DNA of 12,507 nt from Candidatus Ventricola intestinavium (GCA_018715105.1 DVMG01000157.1:1-12507); one strand, 5' to 3'; positions 1-6,744 are shown, numbered from the stretch's first letter. Notes: a model not told the origin generated them from the letters alone. Made by a program: numbers and translations.

Positions 1-1
1 C

Positions 2-27
2 TTATTCCTTATCACTTATCACTTACG
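2..27. repeat. Short heptamer direct repeats (TTATCAC)
   Basis: Bases 9-15 and 16-22 are identical TTATCAC heptamers. They are flanked by degenerate units (TTATTCC at 2-8, TTACGAT from 23). On the minus strand this reads as GTGATAA units lying in the first transcribed bases after the leftward promoter. The function is unknown; it may be a simple sequence repeat or an initial-transcribed-region element. Confidence 0.55.
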
Positions 28-33
28 ATTTAG

Positions 34-62
34 ATTATATCATTCTGAAAAATCCCTGTCAA
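34..62 (-). promoter_or_regulatory. Consensus sigma-A promoter pointing out of the left edge
   Basis: Read on the minus strand, TTGACA (57-62) and TATAAT (34-39) are separated by exactly 17 bp, so both hexamers match the sigma-A consensus. Transcription would start near base 27 and run off the left edge, so the gene served lies outside the window. It is divergent from the DUF3793-flavodoxin unit. The hexamers and spacing are seen directly; activity is inferred. Confidence 0.7.
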
Positions 63-163
63 GATGGATCCTCTATCTGCGGATTCTTGCTCCCGGCTTT
101 TCTGCACATGGCGGCTTCCCGGCCCTCTGACCCATAAAATGCCCTCGTTTTTTCAAAATCCCC

Positions 164-192
164 TTGACAGGTTCTTTAAACAGCGATATACT
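164..192 (+). promoter_or_regulatory. Sigma-A promoter of the DUF3793-flavodoxin unit
   Basis: TTGACA (164-169) and TATACT (187-192) are separated by 17 bp. The predicted start point, near 199-200, falls at the edge of the palindrome at 200-215. The roughly 105-base leader ends at a good Shine-Dalgarno before the DUF3793 gene. A strong promoter with an operator over the start point fits repression-based control. Confidence 0.75.
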
Positions 193-199
193 GTCAATG

Positions 200-215
200 G
201 TTAGTTTATACTAAC
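200..215. promoter_or_regulatory. Operator 1, DtxR/IdeR-like palindrome over the transcription start
   Basis: GTTAGTTTATACTAAC is an inverted repeat with arms GTTAGT and ACTAAC and a 4-bp centre. It begins 8 bp after the -10 hexamer and so covers the predicted start. It is nearly identical to the second site at 265-280. The GTTAG...CTAAC core resembles the known DtxR/IdeR iron box (TTAGGTTAG...CTAACCTAA). The palindrome is seen directly; the regulator is inferred. Confidence 0.65.
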
Positions 216-260
216 TCATCTAAATTTTTCCTGCGCGTGGAGCGCATTTTTCATCGCCCC

Positions 261-280
261 TTAGGTTAGAATAAACTAAC
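261..280. promoter_or_regulatory. Operator 2, DtxR/IdeR-like palindrome before the ribosome binding site
   Basis: The 16 bp at 265-280, read on the minus strand, give GTTAGTTTATTCTAAC, which differs from operator 1 at a single base. On the plus strand it is preceded by TTAG, so the left half TTAGGTTAG matches the classic iron-box half-site. It ends 7 bases before the GGAAAGGAG Shine-Dalgarno (288-296). A bound repressor here could act as a roadblock or cooperate with operator 1. Confidence 0.6.
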
Positions 281-305
281 AAAAAACGGAAAGGAGCTGC
301 GCGTG

Positions 306-860
306 ATGTCCCTGTCCGCCCTGCTGATTGAGCACTGCTCCCCCACCTTGGCCAGCCTCAAGGCAGGCAGCCTGTTCAGCCTTCCCTCTTCCAGCCTGTG
401 TCAGCTTGAAGAAGAAGCCCAACAGCTCAATACCCAGTTTGCGCCCAAAGGGCTTGCCCTGCGCCTCATCCGCGTGGATGAGCGGCACGCGCTGTGCTAT
501 CTGTATCGCCATGCCCAGCTTGCCGCCATGCTCGCCGATAAGCCGTGCGCCGCCTTTCTGAACACGCAGGGGTATGACTCGCTGAGCGTGCAGGACGCGC
601 TTGACAGGCTTTGTTCACGCCTGGCGCAAAGCCCTTCCTTTCCCCATGAAGTCGGCCTGTTTCTGGGATATCCGCTGGCCGACGTGGTCGCTTTTATCGA
701 AAACAAGGGAAAGAACTGCCTGTGCTGCGGCTGCTGGAAAGCCTATACCGATGCATGTGCAGCACGCAGGCTCTTTGCCAAATTCAGCAAGTGCACAGAA
801 GTCTACAAGCGTTTGTACCACAACGGAAGAACCCTGTGCCAGCTGACCGTCGCGGTTTGA
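306..860 (+). CDS. DUF3793 family protein, probably iron-regulated
   Basis: This 184-residue soluble protein resembles the DUF3793 family, which in Clostridia is often found beside a flavodoxin. Its biochemical role is not known to me. Family-like features are the N-terminal EHCSPTLASLK (residues 9-19), HEVGLFLGYPLADVVAFIENKG (about 114-135), a GCWKAY segment and the C-terminal FAKFSKCTEVYKRLY. Residues 138-143 hold four cysteines in C-x-C-C-x-C order (C138, C140, C141, C143), which could bind metal or be redox active. GGAAAGGAG (288-296) is 9 bases before ATG 306; a GTG at 303 is the alternative start. The flavodoxin follows after 19 bases in the same transcript. Two iron-box-like operators upstream suggest derepression when iron is scarce. 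No signal peptide or membrane segment is visible. Confidence 0.85.
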   Translation: MSLSALLIEHCSPTLASLKAGSLFSLPSSSLCQLEEEAQQLNTQFAPKGLALRLIRVDERHALCYLYRHAQLAAMLADKPCAAFLNTQGYDSLSVQDALDRLCSRLAQSPSFPHEVGLFLGYPLADVVAFIENKGKNCLCCGCWKAYTDACAARRLFAKFSKCTEVYKRLYHNGRTLCQLTVAV

Positions 861-879
861 CCGCAGAAAGGAGCCCCTT

Positions 880-1287
880 ATGAGCAAGGTTGCAGTTGTC
901 TATTGGAGCGGAACCGGCCATACCGAAGCCATGGCGCAGGCTGTCGCGGAGGGGGCGCAGGCCGCGCTCTTCACCGCGTCCGAATTCGATCCCTCCACCG
1001 CCGCAGACTATGATGCCATTGCGTTTGGATGCCCTTCCATGGGCGTCGAGCAGCTTGAAGAAAGCGAATTTGAGCCCATGTTTGAAGCCTGTAAGCCGGC
1101 GCTGAGCGGCAAAAAGATTGCGCTGTTCGGTTCCTACGGTTGGGGGGACGGTGAATGGATGCGCACCTGGGAAAGCGATTGCGAGGCCGCGGGCGCGCTT
1201 CTCGCCTGCCCGAGTGTGATCTGCCAGGAAGATCCCGGTGAGGATACGCTTGATGCCTGCCGCAAGCTGGGTCAGGCCCTTTGCTGA
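880..1287 (+). CDS. Short-chain flavodoxin
   Basis: This 135-residue cytoplasmic FMN electron carrier has the usual size of clostridial short-chain flavodoxins and resembles them along its whole length. The phosphate-binding loop SGTGHTE is at residues 10-16. The flavin-flanking loop GCPSMG is at 50-55. The second flavin loop, GSYGWGDGEWM, is at about 84-94. The acidic stretch EESEFEP (60-66) is typical. The start is set by AAAGGAG about 8 bases before ATG 880. The gene is the second of a two-gene unit, closed by a strong terminator 26 bases past its stop. In many bacteria flavodoxin substitutes for ferredoxin under iron limitation, which matches the iron-box-like operators upstream. That regulatory role is inference; the fold assignment is secure. 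Confidence 0.95.
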   Translation: MSKVAVVYWSGTGHTEAMAQAVAEGAQAALFTASEFDPSTAADYDAIAFGCPSMGVEQLEESEFEPMFEACKPALSGKKIALFGSYGWGDGEWMRTWESDCEAAGALLACPSVICQEDPGEDTLDACRKLGQALC

Positions 1288-1313
1288 GCGTCTTTCGGAT
1301 CGCCGACAAGCGT

Positions 1314-1359
1314 GGGCCCGTCGCAGAATTGGTATATTCTGCGACGGGCCCGTTTTTTT
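1314..1359 (+). terminator. Intrinsic terminator of the flavodoxin unit
   Basis: A perfect 16-bp stem (1314-1329 paired with 1336-1351, arm GGGCCCGTCGCAGAAT) has a 6-base loop and is followed by GTTTTTTT (1352-1359). It is directional: read leftward the stem is followed by ACGCTTG with no T-run, so it should not efficiently end the convergent sugar transferase transcript. Confidence 0.95.
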
Positions 1360-1375
1360 CTTTCTTCCGGCGCGA

Positions 1376-2065
1376 TCACATGCCCTGCATGCGCAGCACG
1401 GCGCCGAATGTGCGCAGAAGAATTCCCCAGTCCACCCTCAGGCTTCTCTCCCGGATGTAGCGCATGTCCAGCTCCATCCAGTCCTGAAACGCCATTTCAT
1501 TGCGGTTTGGCTGGATCTGCCAATAGCATGTGATCCCAGGCAGCACGCACAGGCGCTGGCGCTCATAAGGGCCATACCGCTCCACTTCCCGGGGCAGCGC
1601 CGGGCGGGGGCCTACCAGGCTCATATCCCCCGCCAGCACATTGATCAGCTGCGGAAGCTCATCCAGGCCAGAGCGCCGCAAAAACCGGCCCACACGGGTG
1701 ATTCGCGGGTCATGGCGCATTTTAAAAACCGGACCGTTCATCTCATTTTGATCAAGCAGGCCAGCGAGTTCTTCTTCCGCCCCCGCGCACATGGTTCTGA
1801 ACTTGAGAAGAGAAAATGTCTTTCCATGCAGCCCGACGCGCCGCTGCACAAACACAGGCCCCGCGCCAGGGCTGTCCACCCAGATGACCAGGGCCACGGC
1901 CGCCATCAGAGGAGAAAGGAAAACCAGCCCTGCAAGGGAAAGCACAAAATCCCGCACGCGCCGTGCCGCATGCTCCCTCCATCCGGCACCGGCCTTTTTC
2001 TTCTGCATGCACTTCATCGTTTCATGCCCGTTCGAAATCTCTTTGGGCTCTCCACTTTTTCCCAT
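1376..2065 (-). CDS. Small phosphoglycosyl transferase (bacterial sugar transferase family)
   Basis: This membrane-associated enzyme of the PglC/WcaJ/CpsE-type family (PF02397) transfers a sugar-1-phosphate from a nucleotide sugar to undecaprenyl phosphate, the first step of glycan assembly. In the 229-residue frame a hydrophobic membrane helix spans about 40-62. KFRTM is at 88-92, and the DPRITRVGRFLRR segment starts at 119. LDELPQL at 134-140 supplies the family catalytic Asp-Glu pair (D135, E136). GDMSLVGPRP (146-155) and PGITCYWQ (176-183) follow. This small core-only form lacks the extra N-terminal helices of WcaJ. The start is uncertain: ATG 2065 has a weak ribosome binding site, and ATGs at 2017 and 2008 are also plausible and keep the whole domain. 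It is the last leftward gene, 87 bases after the kinase-isomerase. No other glycan-assembly gene is nearby, so its acceptor pathway is unclear. Confidence 0.9.
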   Translation of the reverse strand: MGKSGEPKEISNGHETMKCMQKKKAGAGWREHAARRVRDFVLSLAGLVFLSPLMAAVALVIWVDSPGAGPVFVQRRVGLHGKTFSLLKFRTMCAGAEEELAGLLDQNEMNGPVFKMRHDPRITRVGRFLRRSGLDELPQLINVLAGDMSLVGPRPALPREVERYGPYERQRLCVLPGITCYWQIQPNRNEMAFQDWMELDMRYIRERSLRVDWGILLRTFGAVLRMQGM

Positions 2066-2076
2066 TTTTCATCTTC

Positions 2077-2115
2077 TGCCTTTTGCCCCGCTGCTTTAAA
2101 CACGTGCCTTTTGCC
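2077..2115. repeat. Two 11-bp direct repeats ahead of the sugar transferase
   Basis: TGCCTTTTGCC occurs at 2077-2087 and again at 2105-2115, 28 bp apart, in the gap before the sugar transferase gene. I see no clear promoter beside them. They may be a regulatory site or chance. Confidence 0.35.
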
Positions 2116-2152
2116 GGAAGAAAGGGAGCGTGGGGAAACACCCGTCTGCGTA

Positions 2153-4054
2153 TCACAGCGTGGTTCTGAGCAGCTTCATCTCCCCGGCCAGGCGGTAGGC
2201 CCCCATCCCCGCCGGGAGGAAAGCGCTCTGTCCCCTGCAAAGCGGCACGCTCTGCGCACCGCAGAGAATCGCTCCTTCGCCATCAAGGCACAGCAGGGCA
2301 TGGAAACTCTCTGTGCCCACCTCGCCCTCCATCAGGCCGCAGACCGTCAGGCGGCTCACCTCAAACCGGTCGCAGTGCACAAGCGTCTGAATGCTCCCGC
2401 CCCTGACAGGCCGCTCCGGTTCGGTCGGGCCGACGGCATGGACAGGCGGCTCGCGCAGCGCCACATCCAGCGCCTTGCGAATATGCAGCGCGCGCGGCTT
2501 TCCATCCGCTCCCACGCGGCCATAGTCGTACACGCGGTATGTGAGGTTGGAGCTCTGCTGCACCTCGGCGATCAGCAGCCCCGCGCCAATGGCATGCACC
2601 GTGCCCGCGGGAATGAAGAACACATCGCCCGGCTTGGCGGGCACCCAGTTGAGCCTGTCTGTGAGCGTGTTGGTGCGGATGGCCTCCTCCATCTGCTCGA
2701 GGGTGATGTTCTCCCGGAAACCGTAATAAATGCCCGCATCCGGTGCGGCGTCCACCACCACCCACATTTCCGTCTTTCCCAGGGAGTTTTCCTCGCGCCG
2801 GGCATATTCGTCATCCGGATGCACCTGGACAGAAAGAGGCTGCGCTGCATCGATCAGCTTGATGAGCAGCGGGAATTCCGTCTTCGCATCCGCGCCCGCG
2901 CAGAGGCGCTTGGGATAGGCACGCAGATAGGCCTGCAGCGTTTTTCCCGCCCACGAACCGTTTTCAATGACGGAGGGGCCGTCCGGGTGGCAGCTCAGCT
3001 CCCAGCTTTCGGCCAGCGGCGTCATATCCGTCTGCTTGCCAAAGTCACGTTTGAGCCGGTTTCCTCCCCAGAGGTAATCCTTAAACGCCGGGCGCAGAAG
3101 CAGCGGGCCATCATCCCGGCTATGCAGCCACAATGCCGCCGCGCCGATGATCCCCGCCTGGTTGCCCAGCCGTGCCGTCTCCACACGCGTGATAAAACTG
3201 CGCCCTCCGCCAAAGCCGTGCTCCTGCACATAGCGGTTCAGCGGCTCGGTCAGCGCCGCCCCCTGGCCGGAGATTCCCCCGCCGATGAGCAAAACCTGCG
3301 GTCTGAACAGATTGACCACATCCGTGGCCATTTCCCCCAGATAGGCTTCATACCGCGCTATAACAGACGCCGCCGTCTCATCCCCGGCGTCGCGCGCGTC
3401 ATACACATCCTTGGCCTGAAGCTGCGGCCTGTTCAGCAGGCTCTGCGGGCAGAGACGCGCCGCCTCCCTGGCCTGACGCACGAGTGCCGTGGCCGAAACA
3501 TAGCTTTCTGCGCAGCCCCTGCGTCCGCATGTGCAGGGCTCTCCGCCGCAGACAAGCGCAGTATGCCCCATCTCCGCTCCGGCGCCGTTCGTGCCTTCCA
3601 TCAGCTCGCCGTGCACCAGGATGCCGCTTCCCACACCCGTGCCCAGCGTGATCAGCACCACATCGCTGCATCCCTTTGCGGCGCCCGCAACCGCCTCACC
3701 CAGCACGGCACAGTTTGCGTCATTGCTGACCCGGCAGGGAAGGCCGGTCAGCCGCGTGAGCTCATCGGCCAGCGGCACATGCTCCCAGCCCAGGTTGTTG
3801 GAATAAACGACATGGCCCGATGCCGAATCGCATGTGCCCGGACTGCCCACGCCGATGCCGGCGCAGTCCTCCTGCTCAAGGCCGCATGTGCCGCAAAGCC
3901 GCAGGGCCAGCGCCGCCATGTCCGCAGCCACGTCCTGCCAGGGCCGGGACGCATCGGTGGGGATGCTCTCCTGAGCGATCAGGGCATAGGTCTCGTCCAC
4001 AATGCCCGCGGCGATGTTGGTGCCGCCCAGATCAATGCCAATCGCGTATTGCAT
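2153..4054 (-). CDS. ROK sugar kinase fused to class I mannose-6-phosphate isomerase
   Basis: A single 633-residue reading frame carries two enzymes. Residues 1 to about 312 form a ROK kinase: phosphate loop DLGGTN (8-13), catalytic Asp D112 in SNDAN, TLGTGVGSG (136-144), and the ROK zinc site with E161-x-x-H164 and C174-x-C176...C181-x-E183. Residues from about 316 form a type I phosphomannose isomerase that starts at the point where free-standing ManA normally starts (RPAFKDYLWGGNRL). Its metal ligands are Q410 and H412 in SVQVHPDD, E429 in GKTEMW and H487 in GTVHAIG; R513 in YDYGR is the catalytic-type arginine. All key residues of both halves are kept and there is almost no linker. A gluco/mannokinase plus isomerase would take mannose to fructose-6-phosphate in two steps. 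GGAAAGGAAG precedes ATG 4054. The gene lies 56 bases after the pseudo-ATPase, within the leftward sugar locus. The true sugar is not determined. Confidence 0.92.
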   Translation of the reverse strand: MQYAIGIDLGGTNIAAGIVDETYALIAQESIPTDASRPWQDVAADMAALALRLCGTCGLEQEDCAGIGVGSPGTCDSASGHVVYSNNLGWEHVPLADELTRLTGLPCRVSNDANCAVLGEAVAGAAKGCSDVVLITLGTGVGSGILVHGELMEGTNGAGAEMGHTALVCGGEPCTCGRRGCAESYVSATALVRQAREAARLCPQSLLNRPQLQAKDVYDARDAGDETAASVIARYEAYLGEMATDVVNLFRPQVLLIGGGISGQGAALTEPLNRYVQEHGFGGGRSFITRVETARLGNQAGIIGAAALWLHSRDDGPLLLRPAFKDYLWGGNRLKRDFGKQTDMTPLAESWELSCHPDGPSVIENGSWAGKTLQAYLRAYPKRLCAGADAKTEFPLLIKLIDAAQPLSVQVHPDDEYARREENSLGKTEMWVVVDAAPDAGIYYGFRENITLEQMEEAIRTNTLTDRLNWVPAKPGDVFFIPAGTVHAIGAGLLIAEVQQSSNLTYRVYDYGRVGADGKPRALHIRKALDVALREPPVHAVGPTEPERPVRGGSIQTLVHCDRFEVSRLTVCGLMEGEVGTESFHALLCLDGEGAILCGAQSVPLCRGQSAFLPAGMGAYRLAGEMKLLRTTL

Positions 4055-4110
4055 GGTGTTTCTTCCTTTCCCGTCGTTGACGATGCTTTTCTCCGGGGTT
4101 TTTTCCGATT

Positions 4111-5646
4111 TTAATTCTTTGCGCTGCTCTTTGCCCGTGCGCCGGAGGGACGCTCCGATTCCAGGGGGGCTGCGTCCTCCCGCCAGGGCTTTTTATACAG
4201 ATCCAGCCAGGGCGCGCTGAAAGGCAGCCTGTCAAAATCGCTGCGCTCATAGATTTCGCAGGCCTCCCCATGCTCCACCCGCACCAGCCGGTCGGCCAGC
4301 GTAAAGGTATCCGCCAGATTGACGGCCAGGATCACCAGGGCGACGCCCTGATCCATCAGCCCTCTGAGCAGCTCCCAGATGTGCATGCGCATGCCCACAT
4401 CCAGCCCGCTGAAAGGCTGCACGCAAAACACAGCCCGCGGCCTTTGCAGCATGATGCGCTGATAGACGAGGTCATACCGCTGCCGCCTGCTCAAAAGCGC
4501 GGGCGGAACATCGAGCAGCTTCCCGCCGGCGCGGCCCGCCCATTCCCGCCGGAGGCCCTCGCGCACGCGGCTGCTGCGCCAGATTTCCGGCAGGCGGTGA
4601 TCCACGGTCATGCACAGGTTGTCAAGCCCGCTCAATTCCCGAAAGATCATGGTCACATCCGGATGTTCCCGAATGACGGCGATCTCCCGATCCCCCCGTT
4701 TCAGCGCGCGTCCGCCGAGCCGGATTGTCCCCGCGTCGGGCTTTCGCTCGCCCAGCAGCATGGCGATCAGATCGGAGAAAATGGTGTTTTGCAGATCCTG
4801 CAGCACCACGCACTCTCCGGCCGCAACGGCAAAATGCAGCCGGCGCACCTTTCCGCCGCACAGGCCCGACACCTCCAGCACGGGCTTTCGCGCCGCGCGG
4901 GGCCGGGGCTGGCGGATCTGCTCGCGCACGCGCCTCATGTACAGCTCTTCATACGGCACGTTTCCATCCTCCGGCCGCATGATCTTGATGATGCGCCCGC
5001 CCGAAAACACCGCGGTCCTGTCGCAGATCTGCACCATTTCCTCATAGTGATAGCCGATATAAAGAAACGACAGACCCTGCTCCGCATAGCGGCGCAGGAT
5101 CTCGCCGAGCCGCGCCATTTCCATGTCGCTGATGATCGTGCTGATCTCCCGCAGGATCACCAGCCTGCTTCCGGCAACAAGCGCCTTCACCAGCTCCACC
5201 ACCACCCGCTGAAAACTGGTGAGGCTGTCGGCATAGGCGTCCGCCCGCACGCCGGCGCCCAGGCTGTCCAGCACCGGCTGAAGCTGCCGCACCAGTACGC
5301 GCGGGCGGATCAGCCACGTTTTAAATCCCGGCCTGAGCACAAAGATGTTGTCCGCCACCGTCATGTCGCCCACCAGGCAGCTGGTGCTCTGAATGACGCA
5401 GATCCGGCTTTGGTGGGGCCGGGGGGCGCGCCAGCTGTTGACCAGCTCTTCCCTGTAATAGACATAGCCCGCGCGCAGCGGCGGATGATCGCGCAGAAGC
5501 TCGATGAGCGCGGCCAGGCCATGGCCGTTGATGGGGATGATCCCCACAATTTCTCCGGCAAACACATTCAGGCAGAAATTTTCCAGCTGCACGCCGCCCT
5601 GCGGGGCATAGGTCACCTCGGAGATGCGCAGAACCTCTTCCCTCAT
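4111..5646 (-). CDS. Catalytically degenerate tandem ABC ATPase (RbsA/MglA-like pseudo-ATPase)
   Basis: This 511-residue protein has the length and two-domain layout of sugar-importer ATPases (RbsA type) but has lost the catalytic motifs. In domain 1 the Walker A region is PINGHGLAAL (38-47), with Leu44 in place of the essential Lys. The signature is SLTSFQ (141-146). Walker B reads LVILREIST (162-170), with Arg166 replacing the Mg-binding Asp while Glu167 remains. The H-loop position is Tyr199. In domain 2 Walker A is absent (LQDLQNTIF, 282-290), the signature is LLSRRQ and Walker B is VFCVQP (406-411). SGLDVG (413-418) still betrays the ancestry. The frame is intact, with GGCGGGGG-like purines upstream and a 4-base ATGA overlap with the histidine kinase. 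A transport motor role is unlikely; a regulatory or scaffold role with the kinase or permease is inferred. A canonical RbsA paralogue is encoded in the same locus. Confidence 0.85.
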   Translation of the reverse strand: MREEVLRISEVTYAPQGGVQLENFCLNVFAGEIVGIIPINGHGLAALIELLRDHPPLRAGYVYYREELVNSWRAPRPHQSRICVIQSTSCLVGDMTVADNIFVLRPGFKTWLIRPRVLVRQLQPVLDSLGAGVRADAYADSLTSFQRVVVELVKALVAGSRLVILREISTIISDMEMARLGEILRRYAEQGLSFLYIGYHYEEMVQICDRTAVFSGGRIIKIMRPEDGNVPYEELYMRRVREQIRQPRPRAARKPVLEVSGLCGGKVRRLHFAVAAGECVVLQDLQNTIFSDLIAMLLGERKPDAGTIRLGGRALKRGDREIAVIREHPDVTMIFRELSGLDNLCMTVDHRLPEIWRSSRVREGLRREWAGRAGGKLLDVPPALLSRRQRYDLVYQRIMLQRPRAVFCVQPFSGLDVGMRMHIWELLRGLMDQGVALVILAVNLADTFTLADRLVRVEHGEACEIYERSDFDRLPFSAPWLDLYKKPWREDAAPLESERPSGARAKSSAKN

Positions 5647-6716
5647 CCCAAAGCCGCCCCCTTCCTGCCGGAACCGCCATCCAGCGCCTGCGTGTTGCGC
5701 ACATCCCGGTCGCTCGTGATGATGGGCAGCGTGATTTCCACCGTGGTGCCCAGGCCCGGCATGGAGAACACATGCAGGCCGTATTCCTCGCCAAAGAGCA
5801 GGCGGATGCGGTTATCCACATTGACCAGCGCCACGCCGCTGTGCCCGGCGCCGTCCACCTGGGCATGCAATCCGCCTTTTCCCAGCCGGCTGTTGAGCAT
5901 CTCCAGCGTCGCCTCGTCCATGCCCACGCCGTCATCCGAAACCGTGATGAGCAGGCGCTTCTGCGTCCGCTGCAGGAAAATGGTCAGGTGCCCCACGCCT
6001 ACCTTGAGCTCCGTGCCGTGGATGATGCTGTTTTCCAGGATGGGCTGAAGCGTCAGCTTGGGCAGACGGCAGCGGTAGAGCACATCCCGGTCTTCCGCCG
6101 AGCACTGAATGTGAAGCTCCAGCCGGTCCCCGAAGCGATAGCGCTGGATGTGATAATACGTCTCGCAGTTCTGCAGTTCCTCCTCGACGGAGACCAGGTT
6201 TTCCACTTTGCTGATGGTATACCGGAAAAACCGGGCAAGCGCCTCTGTCATATCCGCCACGCTGGCCAGCCCGGAAAGCAGCGCCTCGCTGCGGATGCTC
6301 TCCAGCGTGTTGTAAAGGAAGTGCGGGTTGATCTGATTTTGCAGCGCCAGATACTGGGCCTGCCGCTTGTTGAGCCTGAAAAGCTGAGATGGGTCCAGCA
6401 GCTCTTTCACCCGGCCGAGCAGCAGTTCGTCCCCGGGGCTCAGAGGGATCCCCGAGTCGCCTTCCGCCGCATAGCCGCGCAAAAGTTGTTTGACCGCCTG
6501 TTCGCGCCGGCGATACGGCAAAAACACGAATCCCCAGGCCGCGCCCAGAAACAACGCCAGCAAAGCCAGCAGCGCGGCGGGCAGCCACACGCTTTCTCTC
6601 CTGGTCAGCCCTATTCCCAGGCCGGCGCAGCAAAGCGCCGCCATACAGGCCGACGATGCCAGCACAAGCCCCCGGATCCGCTCAAAGAGAAACCGCCGCC
6701 TGATTCTCCCTTTCAC
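5643..6716 (-). CDS. YesM/LytS-family sensor histidine kinase without an extracellular sensor domain
   Basis: This 357-residue membrane kinase is predicted to autophosphorylate and pass phosphate to the YesN-type regulator encoded just upstream. Two hydrophobic helices (about 17-37 and 45-67) are joined by only about seven residues, so almost nothing is exposed outside. The His_kinase domain (PF06580 type) has the phospho-acceptor in INPHFLYNTLE (H132). The ATP-binding N-box is LQPILENSIIHG (223-234). The glycine box is DDGVGM (261-266), and GVALVNVDNR (294-303) follows. The start is a GTG at 6716, fixed by a perfect AGGAGG (6724-6729) seven bases upstream. The stop overlaps the pseudo-ATPase start by four bases, implying translational coupling. 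The lack of a sensor suggests intramembrane sensing or sensing through a partner protein; that is inference. Confidence 0.93.
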   Translation of the reverse strand: MKGRIRRRFLFERIRGLVLASSACMAALCCAGLGIGLTRRESVWLPAALLALLALFLGAAWGFVFLPYRRREQAVKQLLRGYAAEGDSGIPLSPGDELLLGRVKELLDPSQLFRLNKRQAQYLALQNQINPHFLYNTLESIRSEALLSGLASVADMTEALARFFRYTISKVENLVSVEEELQNCETYYHIQRYRFGDRLELHIQCSAEDRDVLYRCRLPKLTLQPILENSIIHGTELKVGVGHLTIFLQRTQKRLLITVSDDGVGMDEATLEMLNSRLGKGGLHAQVDGAGHSGVALVNVDNRIRLLFGEEYGLHVFSMPGLGTTVEITLPIITSDRDVRNTQALDGGSGRKGAALG

Positions 6717-6744
6717 CGCGCCGCCTCCTTCCCTGTGCGTCCCC

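Noticed and set aside
1238..4114. A very long open frame on the plus strand (958 codons) antisense to the kinase-isomerase and sugar transferase genes
   Set aside because: Its translation is rich in His, Arg, Pro and Gln with no domain or ribosome binding site, as expected for the complement of GC-rich genes. It also runs through the flavodoxin terminator. The minus-strand genes explain the DNA fully.
4111..5646. Calling the degenerate ABC ATPase a pseudogene
   Set aside because: The frame is intact over 511 codons, has normal start context and a 4-base overlap with the kinase gene, and losses are substitutions at motifs rather than frameshifts. A retained, changed function fits better, though a population-level test would be decisive.
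4270..6048. Long plus-strand open frame antisense to the pseudo-ATPase and histidine kinase
   Set aside because: Low-complexity His/Gln/Pro/Arg composition without recognisable motifs; a shadow of the coding strand.
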